Shown in pieces: positions 1 to 11,597 of a stretch of 64,000 nt of DNA (position 1 is its first letter; every line of letters begins with the position of its first letter). The notes beneath the pieces were generated by a model. The model was not told the DNA's origin and did no database searches. It worked only from the letters and a program-made list of their open reading frames with translations. Origin of the DNA: Haematobia irritans (taxonomy: Eukaryota; Arthropoda; Insecta; Diptera; Muscidae); the NCBI RefSeq assembly GCF_050003625.1, contig NC_134397.1, positions 98,936,162 to 99,000,161 on the forward strand, written 5' to 3'. The position numbers were made by a program, and so were the translations under genes.

Positions 1-8
1 GGAGGCAG

Positions 9-655
9 TGCTACGAATTTGATATTTCTAGATTTAAGTTTATTCAAATTAGTTTCCGTTAATTTAAAATTTCAAATTGCAACGGTCAAATTACGTCATC
101 ACATTCAAAATCATTTCTTTATTTTCTAGTACTTTCGTAAACACCTTTTGTGTTCTTAGTTTCACAATAATTGAAGTAACCCCTTTTGTTTTGTTATTGT
201 GTAGTAATATGAGCACAACGCTCTGTCAGCCAAATTACGAGATAAGCAAGACTTAGAGCAGAAACGACAAAAGATTTGATAATTGTGGCAAGACTATGAA
301 CATAATCGGCTATGCATGTGCGAAATCTGCCGGACACTAGTAGAACATTCTAGATGGCTGTAGCCAATGAAGATAACCAGTTGAATATGTGCTGTTTGAT
401 GAATTGTATCTAGATACTTCTAGGTGGTTGTAGGCCAGACTACCGAGAATTTTCGGAATCGTCAAATCACGGTATAAAACCCTGGCATAGGGAGCTGTGA
501 AGTCAGTCGTAAGCTAAAAGGCAAACAGTACACAACGTAGAGCAAATAAGTGAAAGTTATCAGTTAAGCAAATACATTGTAGATTGTCGTTATTTGAAAA
601 GAACTGTTTTTTAATTATCGCGTTATAAAACACGCCTCAATATAAAAACGTAACA
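9..655 (+). repeat. Gypsy-A-type LTR (solo or first of two)
   Basis: The end-to-end unit begins TGCTACG and ends CGTAACA, so its ends are near-perfect inverted repeats of each other, as expected of an LTR (canonical form TGTTACG...CGTAACA). It aligns along its length with the LTR at 697-1267 but is about 75 bp longer, mainly because of extra sequence around 200-300. Only 41 bp of AT-rich spacer separates it from the next LTR. The flanks (GGCAG left, GTATA right) do not give a target duplication, so whether it was a separate solo LTR or part of a tandem element is undecided. Confidence 0.75.
473..507 (+). promoter_or_regulatory. TATA box plus arthropod initiator in LTR
   Basis: TATAAAA at 473-479 is followed by TCAGT at 503-507. 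The spacing of about 30 nt fits a TATA/initiator pair of an LTR polymerase II promoter. The same pair is conserved in the neighbouring LTR. Inferred from motif and spacing only. Confidence 0.45.
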
Positions 656-696
656 GTATATAAGGAATCAATTTTATTTTTAAGTACAATATATAT

Positions 697-1267
697 TGTT
701 ACGAATTTGATATTTCTAGACTTAAGTTTATTCAAATTAGTTTCCGTTAATTTAAAATTACAAATTGTAATGGTCAAATTACGTCATCACTTGTCAAAAT
801 CATTTCTTTATTTTCTAGTACTTTCCTAAACATCTTTTGTGTTCTTAGTTTCCCAATCGTAAAGTAACACCTTTTGTTTTGTTATCTTCATTGCTTATTG
901 TTATAGTTGTAGTAATATGACCATAATCATTTATGCCTGTGCGACATCTGCCAGCTAGTAGAATGTTCTAGATGAGCAATGAGCATAAGCCGATAAACAT
1001 GTGCGATATCGCCCGTGCGACATCTGCCAGATAGTAGTAGAATAGTCTAGAATGTTGTAGGCCAGACTATCGATATCGTTAACAGTACTATAAAAGAGCT
1101 GACAGAGGAAGGTAGTCAGTCGTAAGCTAAAAGTCATACAGTACACATCGTAGAGCATATAAGTGAAACCTATCGTTAAGCAAATAAATTGTAGGTTGTC
1201 GTTATCTGAAAAGAACTGTGTTTTAATTATCGGGTTACTAAACACGCCTCAACATAAAAACGTAACA
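697..1267 (+). repeat. 5' LTR of Gypsy-A
   Basis: A 571-bp LTR with perfect terminal inverted repeats TGTTACG...CGTAACA. It lies directly upstream of a primer-binding site and a gag remnant, so it is the 5' LTR of the element whose body runs to 4456 and resumes at 17656. No matching 3' LTR was seen anywhere in the window, so the element is truncated at its 3' end. Confidence 0.85.
1089..1120 (+). promoter_or_regulatory. LTR promoter: TATA box and TCAGT initiator
   Basis: TATAAAAG at 1089-1096 and TCAGT at 1116-1120 repeat the arrangement at 473-507. Conservation in two diverged LTR copies supports this as the transcription start region of Gypsy-A. Confidence 0.45.
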
Positions 1268-1269
1268 AT

Positions 1270-1283
1270 TGGTGTCGGATGTG
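1270..1283 (+). other. Primer-binding site, tRNA-Leu type
   Basis: TGGTGTCGGATGTG starts two bases after the LTR end. A TGGTGTC start is complementary to a tRNA 3' end reading GACACCA, which from memory fits insect tRNA-Leu. This is where minus-strand DNA synthesis would start. Confidence 0.6.
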
Positions 1284-1304
1284 AAATAACGAAAAAAATA
1301 TACA

Positions 1305-2500
1305 ATGGAGTTTAATGAGCTTCGAGTATAAGACTTGAAGAAGGAATTGAGCAAAATGGAGCAGCCGACTACAGGAAACAAGGCTCAATTGCAAAAACGA
1401 CTACTAGAAGACTTCGAACGGCGAAAAATGGATATCGAGACGCATGAGTTTGATTATAAGGAAGACATTGATGAATAAATTCTTGTCAATACCAGCAGTG
1501 TAGAAACTCCATCTGTGGCTTCGAGTATTGTAGATTACACATCAATGCTCAATGTTTTGAGCAAAATAATGGAAGAGAATTCTAGAAAACCAGAAGAAAA
1601 TTCTCTGAAAATGGAAGCTAATTCTAGAAAATTGGAAGAAAAATTCGACGAAAATTCCAAAAATATGGACGAAAATTCTAGAATTCAGAATGAAAAACTT
1701 CACGAAATTTCTGAAAGCATGGAGAAACGTGTGGACCATATAGAAGGTCAAATTATAGAATTGGATAAGAAAGTTCTATCCGTGGATGAAAAAATTGTAG
1801 TTCACGATGAGAAACTTCTGCACCTGGAGAAAAAAATGGCTGACTTGGAAATAAAGGTGGCCGAGTGCGAGTTATCGAGGGCTCGAACACCAAAACTCCT
1901 GTTTTCGATGGCTCAACTTCATTTGATGTATTCAAATTCCAATTCGAAATGGTTGCTTCTAGAAATTTATGGAACGACAATGACAAAGTAATTGAACTTC
2001 TATTGGCATTAAAGGGCAATGCCGCTGATGTGATACAAAGCATTTCCGCTGCCTCTAGAAATAATTATAATGTAGTAATAGCGGCACTTCAACGTAAGAA
2101 CATAAGCAAGACATCTTCAGAATGGAATTAAGAGGAAGAGTCCAAAAATGAAATGAGACTCTACAAGACTTTGCAACGGAGTTTGAGCGGATGGTGCTTT
2201 TGACATATCCAGGAGAAAGCCATCCACTTGTGGACTGCATTAAGTTTGAGACCTTTATGAATGGAATTAGAGACCCAGATATAAAATGTGCAACATATGC
2301 GTCACAAAAGGCTACATTCGCAGAAACCGTAACATTTGCACTTGCACAAGACACTACGAGATTGCTGGCACGACCCAAAATCACAAGCTACGCAGAGTGG
2401 AGACCGATCAAGACGAATCAAAATTCGTGATTGAATCAGTAAAAGAGGCTGTTAAGCAGGCTATGTCGAAAAAAAACAGGATGCAAATAAATCCAGAATG
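1305..2500 (+). pseudogene. gag: Gypsy-A gag (SAP-like N-terminus, coiled coil, capsid), decayed
   Basis: Reading begins at ATG 1305 and gives a short SAP-like motif (LKKELSKM...TGNKAQLQKRL), then in-frame stops near 1329 and 1475. From about 1515 to 1865 a strongly charged, heptad-like stretch rich in repeated ENSRKLEE-type units looks like a coiled coil. A frameshift near 1865 leads into capsid-like sequence (PVFDGSTSFDVFKFQFEM, then a VIELLLALKGNAADVIQSI core). Another frameshift near 2110 leads to the C-terminal capsid part (LTYPGESHPLVD, MNGIRDPDIK). Gag would form the particle that packages the element RNA. At least two stops and two frameshifts make it non-functional. No zinc knuckle could be read in the damaged 2430-2690 interval. 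Confidence 0.8.
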
Positions 2501-2693
2501 AAATGATATTACTGTGATAAGAGAATGTAAAGCACGACGCAAGCGCACAAGATCAACATCCCCATCAAACAATCACCACAAAATGGTGATCTCACATTCA
2601 AGTGAGTCACCTCTAAACTAAATCGAGCTAGTTCAGCGGGGCAAGAGCTGGCTCCACAGATGATCGCCCCACAATCTCTATAGCAATAGTTCG

Positions 2694-3030
2694 TCAGAGC
2701 AATAACAATTTGACAATTGCGGGTGGTATTAATGGCGATAAGCGTACCTTGACGTTAGATACTGGTGCATCGAAATCTATCATTAGATCTGATTTAGTAA
2801 AAGGGAAAGTTACACCGCTGATTGGAGTTAGACTACTTACGGCTACAGGGGAACAAGCAAACGTATATGAAAAGGTTCCTGTAAAGTTAACCATTGCAAA
2901 CAAATCCGATAATTATGAATTCATTGTGGCCGATATAGTGGACGAAGTTATAATTGGAGCAGATTTTATGATTGCTTTTGGTCTCAACCTGGATGTGAAG
3001 CATCGTGTAATGACCTGGTGCCATATCTAA
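2694..3030 (+). pseudogene. Gypsy-A aspartic protease
   Basis: This stretch of about 110 codons contains the retropepsin active site LDTGAS (around 2755-2775) and, near its end, the conserved hydrophobic-IGADFM motif (about 2950-2970). It would cleave the Gag-Pol precursor. It lies between the gag remnant and reverse transcriptase, the normal order in Ty3/Gypsy. The frame ends at 3028-3030 and the polyprotein continues in another frame from about 3043, so the connection is broken. Confidence 0.8.
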
Positions 3031-3042
3031 ATACCGGTAAAC

Positions 3043-4456
3043 GTGGGCTATAGTGAGAATACACCTAACGGATGTTTGACAACGAGCCAGCCAGAGTCAA
3101 TACCACCAAATGCCGAAGCAATAATATGGGTTTCTGTGAATGGAGATGGTGAAGTTGGCAAATTGTGGGTTTTTGAACCACCAGAAAACAACAGCAACAA
3201 CATCTTGATAGCAAATGCCCTGGTAACAACAAATGAAGAGGGACTTATACCAGTTTGAGTTTTGAATTTATCTGACCATGTTGAGCATATTGGAAAATTT
3301 TCTAACATTGGCAAATGTACACCAGCCGAGACATTAGTAAATTTGGAAAGCAACTCATCAAAGACACATGGAACGGCGAGAAAACATCTGGAAGGTTATG
3401 TCGAAGCTTGGACACGCCATCTATCACCATCAGAGAAAAATAAGGCCAAGCAATTGTTATGGAAAAACGCCTCTGCCTTTGCGTTTGAGAAGGGAAATCA
3501 AGGAAGAACATCTGTGGTGAAGCATGAAATAAATACCGCAGAGCAAAGACCAATAAAACAGGCACCACGAAGTGTTCCTCTAGCAAAACGAGATGAGGTT
3601 CAAAAACTTGTAAAGGAAATGGTGGTAAGTGGTGTGATCGAGCCATCATCAAGTCCTTGGTGCTCCCTAATTGTGTTGGTCAAAAAGAAAGATGGTAGCA
3701 CCCGATTATGTGTGGAGTACAGAAAATTAAATAATGTCACCAAAAAAGACAGTTATCCGCTTCCACGCATTGATGACACGTTAGACACACTAGCCGGAAC
3801 AACATGGTTTTCCATGCTTGATTTGCAGAGTGGATATTGGCAAGTAGAGATCACCGAGAGAGACAAAGAAAAGACAGATTTTGGCGTTAATGGCGATTTT
3901 TGGCAGTTCAATGTAATGCCATTCGGGCTCTGCAATGCTCTGGCTACCTTCGAGCGATTGATGGAGCGGGTGCTAAAGGAGTTGCATTGGAAGTCCTGCT
4001 TGATATACCTCGACGATATCATAGTTATGGGCAAAACTGTCAGCCCCTGGTCTACGACAAGGCAAAGAAGTGTTCCCTTTTCCAGCGGGAAGTTAAGTAC
4101 TTGGGTCATCATGTGGCAGCAGAGGGCATATTCACCGATGAAGACAAAATAAAGACTGTGAGAGATTGGTCACGTCCACGAAATCTCCATGAATTGCGCA
4201 GCTTCCTTGGTTTATGCACCTACTACAGGCGATTCGTACCAAATTGGCAAAACAGGAGCTATTCCTGGTGAAAATTTTGTTTTGGATACAGATGCTAGCG
4301 CGTACGGAATTGGAGGTGTGTTGTCCCAACAGATAGATGGGAAAGAGAAGGTAATCGGATATTTCAGCCGAACGTTGTTTAAGCTCGAAAAGAATTATTG
4401 CGTAACGAGAAGAGAGCTGCTTGCTGTCATAGAAAAAATTGGCCAATTTCTGTTGT
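3043..4456 (+). pseudogene. pol: Gypsy-A reverse transcriptase and start of RNase H
   Basis: One frame from 3043 is interrupted by a TGA at 3256-3258, then runs to about 4035. It shows the classic Ty3/Gypsy RT blocks: VSGVIEPSSSPWCS, LVKKKDGSTRLCVEYRKLN, SMLDLQSGYWQVEI, NVMPFGLCNALATFERLM and the catalytic YLDDIIV. A frameshift after this box leads to KYLGHHVAAEGIFTDEDKI and RSFLGLCTYYRRFVPN. Roughly 100 codons are then missing before the RNase H start LDTDASAYGIGGVLSQ (about 4285). The frame stops at about 4460, where LINE A is inserted; RNase H resumes at about 17680. Role: copying of element RNA to DNA. Inactive because of the stop, the frameshift, the deletion and the insertion. Confidence 0.88.
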
Positions 4457-4853
4457 TGTGAGTGTGACTTCTTTTAAAACTAAAATAAAAAACAATCGTT
4501 GCCATATGCACCCTGTGTTGAGAAAGAGCTGAAAGAAAATCAGTGCAAAGCTCAGCTCTTTCAATAATTGTAAAAAACATTATTTTATATATTTTTCCTA
4601 AAGTTAAAGTTGATCGACATTCCCTTTTGTGAGCTTGTGAAGCAAAGATCTTTGTGGAGAAAATTAGAAGTAATTGCAACAATCTGAGTTATCATTAAAA
4701 TAGCTTTTTTGTGCAGCGTGCAAACAGTGATTATACCATTTTGCCTGGCAGCTAATAGCTGTGGTATCTTTTTCGTGTTTTAATTTTGGAAAATTCCACT
4801 TGCATTTCTGTTAAGTGGTAATTCTCTTGGGCCTGTCAAGGCCAAAAAAAGAC
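4457..4853 (+). other. LINE A 5' untranslated region
   Basis: About 400 bp lie between the Gypsy-A break and the ORF1 start codon. There is no open frame or repeat of note. I infer that it holds the internal promoter expected at the 5' end of a full-length LINE; no specific promoter motif was recognised. Confidence 0.4.
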
Positions 4854-6378
4854 ATGGCGGACGCTATGGCGTCGACATCGCTGATCGTGTGCCAAATTGA
4901 CAGCAATAAAAAGAACAAAAATGATAAAAAGAATGTAAAACAGACGAGGAAATTGGGAGTAGTAGATGATGGTGGTGGTGATGGCGGTTTCGAGGTACCG
5001 TATTTTAACGATAGTGTCATGGCTGACACTGGAAAGTGTGCAGTAGTGGATGGTGTAAGTGATATGTGTGTGGTTGAAAACGGGAAAAAGATCAGGGGAA
5101 GGGAAGTAGTACTGGAACCTGGAAATAAAAAGAGAAAAATTAATGACATCGAAACTAAGTATACAGAAAATCATAAAGGTGATATTTTTGTGCTGGTGGA
5201 CACGTCAGAAGCTGAAAATATGAAAAATAAAAAAGGAAAAAATGGCCTGTACTTCGTGCAAAAAATCAAAGACAAAGAAATTGATGCTATTGGTGTGACT
5301 CTGTACAAACTTCAGTTTGAGGACATCTTTTCTGCAAACAAGTTTGTAGCCAATGAGGAAGTGAAAAGTCGAAAATTAAGAGCATTTATTCCAAAGAATT
5401 TTATGGAGACGTATGGAGTTGTACGGAATGTTCCTCTGTGTTATTCAGAAGAAGAGGTTATGAATGATGCAATATCAAGCAAGACCATTGCGTCGGTAAA
5501 ACGGTTCACGAGAAGAGATTTGGACAATCGGGACAGATTTTATCCTACAGAAAGCTTAAAAATTGGTTTTTATGGATCTGAGCATCCAGGATGGATCATT
5601 TTTGAAAAAAACAGTATTAATTGTGGACACATATTATCCTGCAGTTCGCCAGTGCCACAACTGTGGGCGTCTAGGTCACACACAACAAGGCTGTCGCTCT
5701 CAGAAAAGATGTTTAAAATGTGGCAAAGGACAAGAGGTATGTGACGGTAACTGTGGTAGTTCAAAATGCATTCTATGCGGTGAGGAGGGTCACACAGCAA
5801 AAGATAAACAGAAATGTATGAACTGGAAAAAGGAAATTGAAATAAACAAGATTATGACTGAGAAAAAGCTTTCGAAAAGAGAAGTAATAAGTGGGTATAA
5901 CACTAGTAACCGTTTTGATATTCTATGGGATAATGAAAATTTTCCTCCCCTTTCAACAGCCAATAATACAATAAATAAAAACATCAATGAAAACGACATG
6001 AGCTGTAGGAATAAAAAGGTCAATGAGTTGTTGACTCCTTTCACCTACAACTCAGTAGCAAAAAAACCAAAAAAGCAATATGTTCATAGACCAGGGGTTG
6101 TGATGCAGCCAAGAATGTTTGAGGAGCCAAGTCCATCTAGACCTGTGTTTGTAAGAGAAGACCAGCGAATTGGAATTGGAGAATTAGAAAAAATAACGGC
6201 TGAACTGCTAAAATTCATGAAAGATTTCTTTAAATCAAATAATAATATGTTGGGGCAAGATGCTATGAATCATTTTGAAGCAAGAATCCAAAAATGTGGA
6301 ATAGATACACAACAAATCAACAATCAAGAATATGGATCAAGTTCCCGGGACAAATGTAATAAAGGTACTTCAATATAA
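4854..6378 (+). pseudogene. LINE A ORF1, Gag-like nucleic-acid-binding protein
   Basis: ATG 4854 (MADAMAST) opens a lysine-rich N-terminus, followed by a middle domain ending LKIGFYGSEHPGW. A one-base frameshift in the A run at 5605-5611 changes frame. The second frame holds three CCHC-type knuckles: CHNCGRLGHTQQGC, CLKCGKGQEVCDGNC (irregular) and CILCGEEGHTAKDKQKC, then a basic tail ending at 6378. Such proteins coat LINE RNA in the ribonucleoprotein. Apart from the single-base shift the gene looks whole (about 508 codons), so the break may be recent decay or a homopolymer sequencing error. It overlaps the ORF2 start by 47 nt. Confidence 0.75.
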
Positions 6379-8252
6379 TGTTCAATCTCTAACATGTAAC
6401 AAAAATTATGTAGATTTCTTTGCTAACAACAATGATATTGACATAGTAGTACTTTCCGAAATCTTTTCAGAAAGTAATTCTACGAATAACAAACTGATTA
6501 ATTTTAATTTAGTAAAGAAATTTAGAAATGACGGATACGGAGGAGTGGCCATTGGGCTAAGAAAAAAAAAATAAGATATAAGATAATCAGTTATGACACT
6601 GAGTGTGATGTTCTGATTATTAAAACTGCAAATTTAAACATAAATCTTGTCATTGTATCAGTATATTTTCCACCGTCAATGGATAATGAAGTTTTTGTCA
6701 ATGAAATTGAAAAATTAACTGTGTTTCTAGAACAATTCAACAACGTTTTGCTACTGGGTGATTTTAATGCCAGGAATGAGACTTGGGGTGATGGACTAAC
6801 CTCCAGAAGAGGAAGAGACCTGGAGCGAATTCTTATCTATTCCAAACTAAGATGTATTAACAATGGTGATGTTACCTTTAGAAGAAATATACAATCAGAT
6901 GGTTCGGTACTGGACTTATCTTTTGTAAGTGATGATGTTGCTGCAAACTGGAAAGTAATTGATGGATACCTGGGTGGCAGTAGGCACTTTCCCATTATAT
7001 TGGAGATGGACACCATAGAGAGGAGAAAGCAGAAATTTTTATCCAAACGAAAGTTAATGTCATCACTTGCAAATGTTACACTTGAACCTGATTTTGATAA
7101 TATTGAGTCAACGCTTAAAAATGAGGTCAATTATGCTACACATAATCTGCAACCGGGACGGCGGCCAAAGTATTGGTGGAACGAAAAGTTATTGGTGTTG
7201 TTTAGGAGGCAACTTGCGGCAACAAAGAAAGCCCGCAAATATCCAAGTTACAATAATTTAGAATTGGCAAGATGTGAATCAGAAAAATGGATTTCAGAAG
7301 TAAAAAAAGCGAAGAGGGATTCCTATAATAATAAAATTGGTGAAGTAAATAGAGCACCTACCTCGAGAGAAGCTTGGAGATTTATCAATAACATTAAAGG
7401 AAGAAATAAGACAATAACTACACCTTGGGATGACAGCAACAACATGGATTATCTCCTTTTTTTAAAGTCTCAGGTTCCTGAGGAACAAAACCAAAATAGA
7501 CTTCCACTTGTGGCTTGTGAAGCAGAAGACTTTGAGTATGAAGAGTTGGAGAGATGTTTAAATAAGAAAAAGAGGGATTCTGCGGGAGGACATGACTGCA
7601 TAACTTATGCTATGCTTAAAGCTCTCCCGGGAATTTCCAAAAGAGCAATTTTAACAGCGATGAATAATGCCTTCAGAAATAACTGTATGCGAGAAACGTG
7701 GAGAGTTATTAAGATAGTTCCAATCCCCAAACCGAACAAGAATTTAAATATTATATCCAACTTCAGACCAATATCTCTAATACCTGTTTTCATTAAATGC
7801 ATAAACCTGATGATCAAAGAAAGACTCAATGAGGTCATTTGTTCGAATAACCTTATTCCTGTCAGATCCTTTGCCTATAAAAGTGGATCTTCAACAGCTA
7901 CATGCATAAATGAGTTTTTACATAGAATTGCCTTATTAAAGGCAAATAATTACAAAGTTGTAGTTTTCTCACTGGATATTAGCAATGCTTACAATTGTGT
8001 AAAAATTGATTTATTGGATCAAATTATGAATAATTTTAATATGGACCAAGCATGCAGTATGTGGATAAAAAATTTTTTATCGCTAAGGATTTTGAGATTG
8101 GGAAACTCTGAAGTTGAAGTGACAAATGGTCTACCTCAAGGTAGCTGTTTGTCACCTCTTCTTTTCAATTTATATACGGCGGAACTCCACTCTTTGGAAG
8201 ATGAGAAGACTCTTATCTTCCAATATGCGGATGATTTCATTATTATGTCCTA
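6332..8252 (+). pseudogene. LINE A ORF2 part 1: endonuclease and N-terminal RT
   Basis: ATG 6332 begins an AP-type endonuclease (KVLQYNVQSL; DIVVLSEIF; YGGVAIGL). The A10 run at 6562-6571 causes a frameshift to a stop, after which the other frame carries LLGDFNARNETWGD and the SRHFPI block. Reverse transcriptase follows: SAGGHDCITYAML, NFRPISLIPVF, VFSLDISNAYNCV, TNGLPQGSCLSPLLF and the catalytic QYADDF near 8220-8240. Codons are then interrupted within Ser-Tyr by the TA-flanked element at 8253; reading continues in the same frame at 10045. The endonuclease would nick genomic DNA and the RT would perform target-primed reverse transcription. The true protein would begin inside the ORF1 end. 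Confidence 0.82.
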
Positions 8253-9478
8253 CACTGTTAGAAAAATATGTTTTTCATATGTTCCGATATAAACAAAATG
8301 TGTTTCGGGCACGATTTTAAACCACAATATATTTAAGTGCGAACATGTAATTTTCCTAAATTAACACTAAATGTTTGGGACATCTATGTTAATATGTTAG
8401 AATATATTATGTTTGGGGCATGAATGTTTCATAAAAATCATATGTGTGAATACAAACATATATAAATTTACAAATTTCAACTAAACATACATATGTTGTG
8501 ATATTTTATTCAAAGCGACAGAGAGAGTATAGAGAGAAATAGAGATGGAAACCGGGAGAGTTGACGAAAGATATCAATATAACACAGCAAAAGAGTCAAA
8601 AGAGAACAATTTCTGTGAAACCGCTTGTATGTTGTTTCGGAAAACTGTTTTATGATAAGGCCAAAAATTTGATATGTTTAAGTCTAAATATTATTTAATT
8701 TGAATAAAGAGAATATACATTCTGAACCAAGAGAATAGACATTTGAAAAACAAACAGCTTATGTTTTCGCCTTGAGAGCAGAATTTTATGTATGTGTGGA
8801 CATGTGTTTTGTTTATCATTTTGGCATTATTTTTTTCTTGGTTCGTTAAAAGAAATCAGGGGTCTTCATAAAAATAACGAAAGGGCACTATACTCTTTTT
8901 AGAGTTGGGACGGTAAAATGAAATAAGGAGGAAATAGTGAAAAATTACACAGTAAAATGTAAAAAACAAAGTTTAGTTTCTCTTTATTAAAAAGTAGTCC
9001 ACGAGGAGTTGACGGACACCATCAAATATAAAAGCGGGCATTAAGTTCGACTTTTACAGCTAAAACAATTTAAAAAGTTTATTTTCTTTAAAATGAACTA
9101 TTAAAGAAAAATAAAAGGAATTTTAGAGCGATGGTGTTAAATGCTAGTAAAAAACTGTTCACTCCTAAAGAAATTTATGTTTATATTATAAAATTATGTA
9201 TGTATGTTTATACTCGACTCCACGTTCTTCTTTTGTTAGTTTTTGAATTCCTTCCAAATTTTAAAGTTTTGTACAAAAACAGTTTTTTATTACAAGATTG
9301 TTATTTTTGCAATAAAAAATAATATTTTATCCAAAAATCATTCAATTTCGTTTATATCAAGCACTGTTACTGACTATAAATCTTTAATAACGCACATTTC
9401 GATGTTTCACTTAAAAAAATTAATATAGTATAAATATAAATGTGTAAATTAAAAAAAAAAACAAAAAAAAAATGTTCG

Positions 9479-9551
9479 GTCAGAGCAGGGATTGAACCCA
9501 CGACCCTTTGCATGCAAGGCAGACATGCTAACCACTGCTCCACGTGGCAAA
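9479..9551 (-). repeat. tRNA-Ala-like sequence in TIR element
   Basis: On the minus strand a tRNA-like order can be read: an A-box-like AGCAGTGGTTAGCATG, an anticodon loop CTTGCAT (anticodon TGC, alanine) and a B-box GGTTCAATCC. The acceptor stem does not pair well and the sequence sits in a transposon. I therefore take it as a tRNA-derived SINE-like or pseudo-tRNA sequence, not a working gene. The box sequences could still recruit RNA polymerase III. Confidence 0.55.
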
Positions 9552-9637
9552 CAAATGTATGTTTCTGTTAAATAATGTTATGTTTGCATGGGCTCGTGGG
9601 CGCTGCAAACTATGCTATATAAATGTAACTTAAAACG

Positions 9638-9840
9638 ATAATTATCTACTGGTGACTATAACAGCTACGTAGCCCAGTGGATAGTGTGTTGGCTTACAAA
9701 CTGTATGGTCCTCGGTTCGATTCTCCGTGCAGGCGAAAGGTAGAATTTAAAAAATATATAAAAGTGAATAATTTCTTCAACATTATTTGTATTACAGAGA
9801 AAGGTGCCAATAACTAAAAAATTTCGTGGAAGTGAAAATT
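9638..9840 (+). repeat. tRNA-derived SINE-like module (copy 1)
   Basis: A perfect A box (TAGCCCAGTGG, about 9670) and a B-box-like GGTTCGATTCTCC (about 9713-9725) flank a loop CTTACAA (anticodon TAC). A body of about 110 bp ending AAATTTCGTGGAAGTGAAAA follows. The same module, head and body, occurs in reverse orientation at 34690-34892 in unrelated surroundings. That shows it is a mobile or repeatedly captured unit rather than part of the surrounding TIR element. A pol III promoter role is inferred from the boxes. Confidence 0.6.
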
Positions 9841-10044
9841 ACGAGTATGTTAGGGAATGAGCACAATCGTGTTTGGGAAAAATTCTTCCAAGCATATAAT
9901 ATTTTTGGCTCAAAATGCTTCCAAACATATAATATGTTCACATAAAACAAACATATTAATGTTTCGGCAGTATGCAATAATATATGTGCTTCCTGCAAAA
10001 TATGTTTGGAACATATGTTAAAGAAGCGATTTTTTTTGAGGGTG

Positions 10045-11597
10045 TATGCTCATTGTTTTGACTTGGCCATGGAGAATCTAAAAAGGAAGACAGATCTATT
10101 TGGACAAAAAAGTGCAAGACTTAATCTAACTTTTAATCCGGAAAAATTTCACACCATGTACTTTGCCAAGAGTGGAAAACAACAGATTAATCTTATGATC
10201 AATGGTTGCCAGATTATACAGAAAAAAAGATGACATTTCTTGGACGAGTGATTACCAATGCGCTGACGGTAAAGGATCACTACGAAAAAATATCAGCCGA
10301 AATCTCAAACAGAACAAACATGCTACGTTGTCTGACATCTATTAGAGGGGGCTTGAACCCCAAAAACTCTCTAAACATATACAAAAGCTTAATCAGATCA
10401 AAAATTGAATATGGCAGAACTTCAACAGCCAATGCTCCACAATACATAAACAACAAAATAGCTACCCTTCAAAACGAAATGCTCAGAAGATGTCTTGGAG
10501 TCACAAGGTCGACGCCAGTACATGTATTATATACCCTGGCAGGTGAACTCCCTCCAAAATACAGAGCAAAACTGCTAACAGCTAAGGAAATTATAAGAAT
10601 TATGATGTCCAATAAAAAATTGTATGAACTTATCTGGGATAACCCGATAGTGGACTCCAGCTACAGTAAGACATACTATGAATTTAAACACATATTTGAT
10701 AATATCCAAATTGTTTCAGGCTATTCAAGAGTGGAAAAATTAGTAATAAGAACAAACATTCTCCCTTTCAAGAAAGATGATACATGTGATGGTATTATTA
10801 AATCACTATACAGTAATGAAATTGCAGATTATAAGAGACTGGGTTTTGCAATCTTTGCTACAGATGCCTCGTTAGCCGAAATGTAAACAGGATGTGGAGT
10901 GTATAATGTCACACAAGGTCACAAATACTATTTCAAAATTAATTTCAAATCTTCGGCACTTGAAATTGCTGTAAAGGATGGAAATATTAATTGTGTCCTT
11001 TTTACTGACAGCCTTGCGGCATGTAAGGCGCTAGTCAGTGACAATTATCTTGTATCATCCTTTCATAAACGTCTACATGATTCAAATATTAGAAACTGTC
11101 ACATAGTGTGGACGCCTAGCCATAGGGGCATTGTGTTTAATGAAGAGGCAGACAAGATTGCGAAGGTAGCTGCGGAGGTAGGAGCTCCCCTTAAGGTCAA
11201 ATTAACACCGAAAGAAGCCATCTCTAGAATAAATGATATTCTAAGAAAGAATTGGAATGAAGAATTTGTTGAAACCTCAAAAAATAAAGGACGTCACTTT
11301 GGGCAGATTATTAAAAACACCATGGAAAAACCCTGGTTTGAGAAGCTTTGTTTCAGTCCCAGGGAAACAAAACTTCTAAACAGATTAATTGTTGGTCATA
11401 CATATGATAAAGTATTTTTACAACAAATGAATAATGTGGAATCATCGTTCTGCGATTACTGCTTTACTCCGGAGGATGCGCAACATATAATACTTAAATG
11501 TCCGTTATATGACGATATTAGAGCAAAGTATAGTGAGCTTTGCGCTAACAAAAACCTTATAAACCTTCGAAAGATAAAGGTACTTACAAGTCTATAA
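10045..11597 (+). pseudogene. LINE A ORF2 part 2: RT thumb, RNase H, Cys/His tail
   Basis: It continues part 1 after the TIR insertion with NLTFNPEKFHTMYF. A frameshift in the A7 run at 10222-10228 leads into MTFLGRVITNALTVKDHY and the RT thumb (SLIRSKIEYG, LRRCLGVTRSTP). RNase H follows: ATDAS (about 10860), an in-frame TAA at 10884-10886, then a Leu-Glu helix, LFTDSLAA (about 11000) and VWTPSHRG...NEEADKIA (about 11108-11160). The fourth acidic residue of the family lies in that last block. The C-terminus has CDYCFTPEDAQHIILKC, a Cys2-His-Cys motif common in LINE ORF2. RNase H would remove the RNA strand. One stop and one frameshift inactivate it. Confidence 0.8.

Larger units (their letters stand above)
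8253..10044 (+). mobile_element. TA-flanked TIR element (family CACTGTTAGAAAAA), non-autonomous
   Basis: This 1792-bp block interrupts LINE A RT. It is flanked on both sides by TA (8251-8252, 10045-10046). Removing it and one TA rejoins the LINE frame exactly (Met-Ser-Tyr-Ala-His). Its ends are imperfect inverted repeats: left CACTGTTAGAAAAATATG, right complement CACCCTCAAAAAAAATCG, each followed by subterminal CATATGTTCC-like repeats. A second copy of its left end starts at 63550. No transposase is present, so it was probably mobilised in trans by a Tc1/mariner-like enzyme (inferred from the TA duplication). Two tRNA-like sequences lie inside it. Confidence 0.8.

Noticed and set aside
9..660. 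Target duplication around the first LTR
   Set aside because: The flanks GGCAG and GTATA do not match.
9661..9735. Functional tRNA-Val gene
   Set aside because: The boxes are good but stems pair poorly, the T-arm region has an extra base, and the sequence is part of a repeated module.
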